A stretch of DNA of 64,000 bases from positions 1,736,416-1,800,415 of the forward strand of contig NZ_NIPO01000001.1 of NCBI RefSeq assembly GCF_002807015.1. Direction: 5' to 3'. Shown in pieces: positions 60,406 through 64,000 of this stretch. The position numbers were made by a program, and so were the translations under genes. Source of the stretch: Avrilella dinanensis. Its GTDB lineage: Bacteria > Bacteroidota > Bacteroidia > Flavobacteriales > Flavobacteriaceae. The notes below the pieces were generated by a model. The model was not told the DNA's origin and did no database searches. It worked only from the letters and a program-made list of their open reading frames with translations. Numbering within the stretch: position 1 is the first letter of the stretch; each line of letters begins with the position of its first letter.

Positions 60406-61653
60406 ATGTTATACTTAAGACTGCTTAAAGAAAGTTTGCTATTTGCACTCAACGCATTAAAAAACAACAAATTAAGAACACTTTTGTCTTTACTTGGTGT
60501 AACAGTCGGTATTTTTTCCATTATAGCCGTTTTGGCCGCGGTAGATTCCATGGACAGAAGTATTCGCAGTGAACTTTCCAATCTTGACGGTAATATGCTT
60601 TTCGTTTCGCGGTATTCTTTTGGTCCCAGCGAAGTTCCCGCATGGAAAATAAAACAATTTCCGGACGTGACTTATGACGAATATGAAATGTTTAAACGAA
60701 GCAGCGACGGCATCGACAAAATATCGTTCAATTATTTCATGGGGGCATACAATATTAAATACGAAGATAATACCGCCAAGTCAATAAATCTGACGCCATG
60801 CAGTGCCGATTATGCTTATATTGAAAATCTCAAAATCGCCGAAGGACGTTTTTTTAATGAAGCTGAAGACGCTTCCGGAAGTCAGGTAATCATTATCGGA
60901 CATGAGGTAAAAAATACTTTGTTTGACAATCAGAATGCTATCGGAAAAACAGTTCGGTTACTGGGTAAAAAATTTACGGTAATCGGGGTAATTGAAAAGC
61001 AAGGTGCCAGCCCTTTCGGACAAAGTAAAGACGGCTTGGCTTATATTTCCAGTAATTTTATCCGCAATAACTACGGACAAAACAACCGGTATTTTACGTC
61101 AGCGGTTTGTATTAAACCACAAAAAGATTATGACCAGCAGCTGTTCAAAGACAATATCACTCAAAGGCTCAGAAATTACCGCGGATTGAAACCCGATGAT
61201 ATGGATAATTTTTTCCTCAATGAATTTTCCGGATTAACGAGTTTTGTAGATTCTATTATTTTAAACCTGAATATTGTCGGTTGGATTATTTCCGGGTTTT
61301 CTCTTTTGGTGGGCGGATTCGGAATTGCCAATATTATGTTTGTTTCGGTAAAAGAACGTACACATATTATCGGCATTCAGAAATCATTAGGAGCTAAAAA
61401 TCACTTTATTCTTTATCAGTTCTTGTTTGAAGCTGTAATTCTGTCTATCATCGGCGGATTGGTCGGTATATTTATGGTATGGCTGATAGCTATCAGCGTT
61501 TCGGCTATGGTTGATTTTGCTTTCGTGTTGAGCTTTGGCAATATCCTCATCGGAATATCACTGGCGGGATTCATCGGATTATTATCCGGAATTTTACCGG
61601 CAATTTCTGCCTCTAAATTAGACCCGGTCGAAGCTATCCGAACCGGAATATAA
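60406..61653 (+). CDS. MacB/FtsX-type ABC transporter permease
   Basis: A 415-residue permease with the MacB_PCD periplasmic domain between TM1 (LRTLLSLLGVTVGIFSIIAVLAAVDS) and TM2. The C-terminal FtsX domain has three helices with SVKERTHIIGIQKSLGAKNHFILYQFLFEAV and LDPVEAIRTGI. Such permeases form type VII ABC (mechanotransmission) complexes that move lipoproteins, peptides or signals rather than solutes across the membrane. No ATPase or membrane-fusion protein is adjacent, so partners are elsewhere. It is divergent from purH. Confidence 0.9.
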   Translation: MLYLRLLKESLLFALNALKNNKLRTLLSLLGVTVGIFSIIAVLAAVDSMDRSIRSELSNLDGNMLFVSRYSFGPSEVPAWKIKQFPDVTYDEYEMFKRSSDGIDKISFNYFMGAYNIKYEDNTAKSINLTPCSADYAYIENLKIAEGRFFNEAEDASGSQVIIIGHEVKNTLFDNQNAIGKTVRLLGKKFTVIGVIEKQGASPFGQSKDGLAYISSNFIRNNYGQNNRYFTSAVCIKPQKDYDQQLFKDNITQRLRNYRGLKPDDMDNFFLNEFSGLTSFVDSIILNLNIVGWIISGFSLLVGGFGIANIMFVSVKERTHIIGIQKSLGAKNHFILYQFLFEAVILSIIGGLVGIFMVWLIAISVSAMVDFAFVLSFGNILIGISLAGFIGLLSGILPAISASKLDPVEAIRTGI

Positions 61654-61859
61654 CTCAATTAGGTTAATCAAAAACGGTTCAATACAGTCTTTTTACTCGT
61701 TGAAAAAAAGAAAACATAAATCAAATAATCTTTTTTTGCAATTTTACAATAACTAAATGATAAGCAAGCGGTAACTTTATCACTGCGGCACTTATGACAA
61801 CTTTTTGCCTTGGTTTCGCTTTTAAAACAATGACAACAGATAACAAAATCAGCAATAAT

Positions 61860-62228
61860 ATGAAAAAAGCAACAGGTATTGGCGGTGTGTTTTTTAAATG
61901 CAAAGACCCAAAGAAAATGACAGAATGGTATCAAAAACATCTTGGATTGGAAACAAATCCTTACGGAGCGACTTTTGAATGGTATGAAAAACCCGACAGC
62001 AAAACAAAAGCACAAACACAATGGACGCCTTTTGCAGAAGATTCCAAATATTTTGACAAGGATTTTATGATAAACTATCGGGTCGAAAATCTGGAAGCAC
62101 TTGTAGAAGAATTGAAAAAAGAAGGCGTAACCATTGTCGATAAAATCGAAACTTACGACTACGGTAAGTTTGTTCATATTCTTGATGCGGAAGGCAACAA
62201 AGTACAGTTGTGGGAAGCGATAGATTAA
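61860..62228 (+). CDS. VOC (glyoxalase/bleomycin resistance) family protein
   Basis: A 122-residue single VOC module: the first beta-alpha-beta unit with GIGGVFFKCKDPKKMTEWYQKHLGLE and the second with NYRVENLEALVEELKKEG ... VHILDAEGNKVQLWE. The Glu of QLWE is in the usual metal-ligand position. ATG 61860 is preferred; in-frame ATGs at 61794 and 61830 add an unrelated hydrophobic stretch. The subgroup (KCKDP, EWYQKHLGL) is common in Bacteroidota and its substrate unknown. Confidence 0.85.
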   Translation: MKKATGIGGVFFKCKDPKKMTEWYQKHLGLETNPYGATFEWYEKPDSKTKAQTQWTPFAEDSKYFDKDFMINYRVENLEALVEELKKEGVTIVDKIETYDYGKFVHILDAEGNKVQLWEAID

Positions 62229-62276
62229 TTTTTCCAAAAACTAAACAACCATTTTTCAATACATTATATAAATAAG

Positions 62277-62302
62277 AAACACGAGAATATACTCGTGTTT
62301 TC
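62277..62302. terminator. Hairpin between the VOC and endonuclease-like genes
   Basis: AAACACGAG (62277-62285), loop AATATA, CTCGTGTTT (62292-62300). It lies between two converging genes; the T tracts on both sides are modest. Confidence 0.65.
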
Positions 62303-62335
62303 GCTATTATTCTATAAAGCAATCGAGAATAAAAA

Positions 62336-63412
62336 TTACACATCTTCTCTGTTGTCGCTTTCCTCTTCCTTGCCTTCTTCAATCAATTCGTTGACTTCTT
62401 GCATTTCGCCTTTTTCAAGGTTTTCTACTTCTTCTTCCTGCTCATCGGAATGACGGTCGATATGGAACGTGCAACCTATTGGAAAATGGTCGGAACCAAC
62501 GGACTGATACGTAAAAAGTTCGTCGATAAAAACACCGGGACTGTGAAATAACAAATCTAGCGGAACACGGAAAAACCAGTATTTGGCGTGAAAGGTTGAT
62601 ATGACTCCCCTCCCGATACGTGCATCAATCAAACGACTCGTTTTTCGGAATAATACAGAAGATTTTGCCCAAGCCACATTGTTGAAATCGCCTGTAACCA
62701 CCACAGGAAGTTTGTAATCTCTTACACGTTTTGCAACACTCAGTAAATCGCCGTCCCGTTCTTTGGAATTCACTTCTTCCGTTGGACTTGGCGGTGGCGG
62801 ATGTACGCCAAAAAACACAAAACGGTATCCGTCCCGGGTTTCGAGTTCAGCTTCTATACTTGGTAAATCATCAGCAACGAAATAATGCGTTTGCACTTTG
62901 CAGACTTTCAGCTTGGTATAAAAGTGCATTCCGTAGGTGTTTTCCAACGTTACTTTTTCATAATTCGGATAATCTTTTTCCAAAACCCGCATCGCTTGTT
63001 CCCAATCGCTGTTGCTTTCCATCGTCAGGAAAATATCAGGTTGTTCTTGTTGAATCAAATTTACAAAACGTTGATATTCTGTATTGAACTGATATATATT
63101 GCAGGAAATAATCTTAATTTTATCCGACATATTTCCCGTCTGTTCAAACTTCGTTTTCCGCCAGAACTTCGTATAACGTATCAGAATAATCGCATGGTAA
63201 ACTATCAGCACCACTTGTATTGATTGAATTATCCAAAACCATTGAGCATCTTTCACATAAAAGAAAACAGCAGTAAACACGATAATCTGCAATACAAAAA
63301 TCTGCAATTTCATAAATTCGGACACACGGAACACCCAATGCTGATTTTGGATAAACGGCAGTACGCTCAGTACAATCAACAGTATCGATACTATCAGTAA
63401 AGCTATGGTCAT
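62336..63412 (-). CDS. Membrane-anchored endonuclease/exonuclease/phosphatase-family protein
   Basis: A 358-residue protein with three N-terminal membrane helices (about 2-20, 34-53, 60-80). An EEP domain (about 95-325) carries IISCNIYQFN (metal-binding Asn), FLTMESNSDWEQ (catalytic Glu), VVVTGDFNNVAW (GDFN) and QSVGSDHFPI (SDH His). Such membrane EEP proteins may act on nucleic acids, phospholipids or inositol phosphates; the substrate cannot be told. The C-terminal tail of about 35 residues is strikingly acidic, and a Pro run (PPPPSP) sits at residues 205-210. Single gene. Confidence 0.88.
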   Translation of the reverse strand: MTIALLIVSILLIVLSVLPFIQNQHWVFRVSEFMKLQIFVLQIIVFTAVFFYVKDAQWFWIIQSIQVVLIVYHAIILIRYTKFWRKTKFEQTGNMSDKIKIISCNIYQFNTEYQRFVNLIQQEQPDIFLTMESNSDWEQAMRVLEKDYPNYEKVTLENTYGMHFYTKLKVCKVQTHYFVADDLPSIEAELETRDGYRFVFFGVHPPPPSPTEEVNSKERDGDLLSVAKRVRDYKLPVVVTGDFNNVAWAKSSVLFRKTSRLIDARIGRGVISTFHAKYWFFRVPLDLLFHSPGVFIDELFTYQSVGSDHFPIGCTFHIDRHSDEQEEEVENLEKGEMQEVNELIEEGKEEESDNREDV

Positions 63413-63683
63413 ATCACACAGATTTTCATTGTCTGATTTATTTATATTTATGAATAGACATTACCATCTATCTTAATTTTTAAAATATACATACCCCGGC
63501 ATTAAATGAACTACATTTATTTTTATTGATTATTGGTTTTTCAATAAAAGTTTTCCCTAGGCTTCAAGCTCCATAATTTTTTGCTCGGGTGACTTTGGCA
63601 TATTTAATGGTGTTTGGTTTTATCAATCAAAGATACCAAATTTTCAAAGTAATCATCAGATATTCGTTACTTTCTATAAAACA
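63413..63683. other. Intergenic stretch with no recognised gene
   Basis: About 270 AT-rich bases upstream of the membrane endonuclease-like gene. I see no open frame with coding character, no tRNA and no convincing promoter. Together with the terminators and 5S remnant that follow, it makes a gap of about 415 bases without a protein gene. Confidence 0.6.
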
Positions 63684-63715
63684 AAAAGTCCTTTACATTT
63701 CTGTAAAGGACTTTT
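63684..63715 (-). terminator. Second terminator downstream of 5S rRNA
   Basis: A perfect 14-bp stem, AAAAGTCCTTTACA (63684-63697) and TGTAAAGGACTTTT (63702-63715), with loop TTTC, which reads as a GAAA tetraloop on the minus strand. A T-rich stretch follows on that strand. Confidence 0.85.
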
Positions 63716-63780
63716 AAAACAAGGCGGCGACCCGAGCTTGCGAATTGGCGAAGCAATCGACCGAAGGGACACGCCGTTCT
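63715..63780 (-). other. GC-rich segment with a copy of the 5S 3' end
   Basis: TAAAACAAGGCGGCGAC at 63715-63731 is identical to 63822-63838, which covers the 3' end of the 5S gene. The following bases (63732-63776) are much richer in GC than anything nearby and contain complementary runs, but do not match the body of 5S. It probably remains from a duplicated rRNA operon tail. It lies between the two hairpin terminators. Confidence 0.55.
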
Positions 63781-63789
63781 TATAAAAAA

Positions 63790-63820
63790 AGAAAGCCTGT
63801 CTTTTTCAAGACAGGCTTCA
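63790..63820 (-). terminator. Terminator of the rRNA operon
   Basis: AAGCCTGTCTT (63793-63803) pairs with AAGACAGGCTT (63808-63818), again with loop TTTC (GAAA on the minus strand). On the minus strand the stem is followed by CTTTTTTTATA. It lies 10 bases after the 5S 3' end. Confidence 0.88.
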
Positions 63821-63828
63821 CTAAAACA

Positions 63829-63936
<108 letters not shown>

Positions 63937-63939
63937 AAG

Positions 63940-64000
63940 CTTTTCAGGCAAGAGGCATTAGCCATAAGGCATTAGCTTTTTACCCCCCATTAGCTATTGG
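63940..64000 (-). repeat. 23S-5S spacer with repeated GGCATTAGC units
   Basis: The spacer between 5S and the unseen 23S contains AGGCATTAGC twice, 11 bases apart (63953 and 63969 on), and the related CATTAGC near 63988. They look like short direct repeats in the rRNA spacer. The window ends before the 23S gene. Confidence 0.5.

Noticed and set aside
61668..62382. Long minus-strand open frames opposite the VOC gene.
   Set aside because: The products are Phe/Cys-rich and match no family. The plus-strand VOC protein is clearly real, so these are shadow frames.

Overview
The window reads as chromosome of a Flavobacteriaceae-type bacterium (phylum Bacteroidota). The evidence is the AT-rich sequence, repeated TAnnTTTG/TTTG promoter boxes, a type IX secretion C-terminal sorting domain, LytS/LytTR signalling, malate:quinone oxidoreductase, the Bacteroidota GlmU-like protein, and the order purH-mreB-mreC-mreD-mrdA-rodA. 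Almost all of it is ordinary, densely packed housekeeping sequence. There is no prophage, insertion sequence, CRISPR array or tRNA gene that I can see. A 5S rRNA gene on the minus strand closes the right end, so an rRNA operon lies just beyond it.

Layout. 1-8.4 kb: the 3' part of selO, a PASTA protein with rluD, an FMN reductase with pabB, a LURP-one-like protein, purM-ruvX, and mqo. 8.6-12.9 kb (minus): a potassium locus made of a short KdpD-like kinase, KdpE, a 75-residue membrane protein resembling the start of Kup, an unlisted 59-residue TatA, and Kup. 13.1-17.4 kb: a DoxD-DoxA thiosulfate:quinone oxidoreductase with a small exported Cys-rich protein, trmD, an LEA-like lipoprotein, mtgA and a DedA protein. 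17.6-24.3 kb: an S9 peptidase, an OmpA-type lipoprotein, a T9SS cargo protein, and a LuxE-like adenylating enzyme divergent from a MocR-type regulator. 24.3-31.8 kb: sucC, ric (nitrosative-stress repair), several DUF proteins, a BamA/TamA-like barrel, a GlmU-like protein and a TlpA-type lipoprotein. 32-38.2 kb: a 2-oxoglutarate oxygenase joined to a LytS/LytTR two-component pair, small envelope proteins, nadC, yihY and DUF2147. 38.2-45.9 kb: DUF3820, OsmC, a LysM/binding-protein fusion, then DPP4 followed by a POT peptide transporter, and a 3-hydroxyacyl-CoA dehydrogenase. 46-53 kb: DUF1015, yggS, a two-gene restriction-modification module, a DnaQ-type exonuclease, a Kv-type channel and miaA. 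53-60.3 kb (minus): the cell-shape operon and purH. 60.4-64 kb: a MacB-like permease, a VOC protein, a membrane-anchored endonuclease/exonuclease/phosphatase, then 5S rRNA.

The most distinctive points are these. (1) The restriction-modification pair at 48.0-49.8 kb resembles M.HhaI and R.HinP1I closely enough to predict GCGC as its target, and GCGC is strikingly rare in the window compared with CGCG. (2) The potassium locus couples a sensor-less KdpD and KdpE with Kup instead of KdpFABC, and includes a mini-protein that looks like TM1-TM2 of Kup. (3) A palindrome overlaps the -33 box of ric. (4) A hairpin-forming GACTTT repeat element lies at 45.95-46.06 kb. (5) The 5S 3' end is duplicated between two hairpin terminators. 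I found no wholly novel defence or mobile system. All family assignments come from reading motifs and from memory of families, without database searches.
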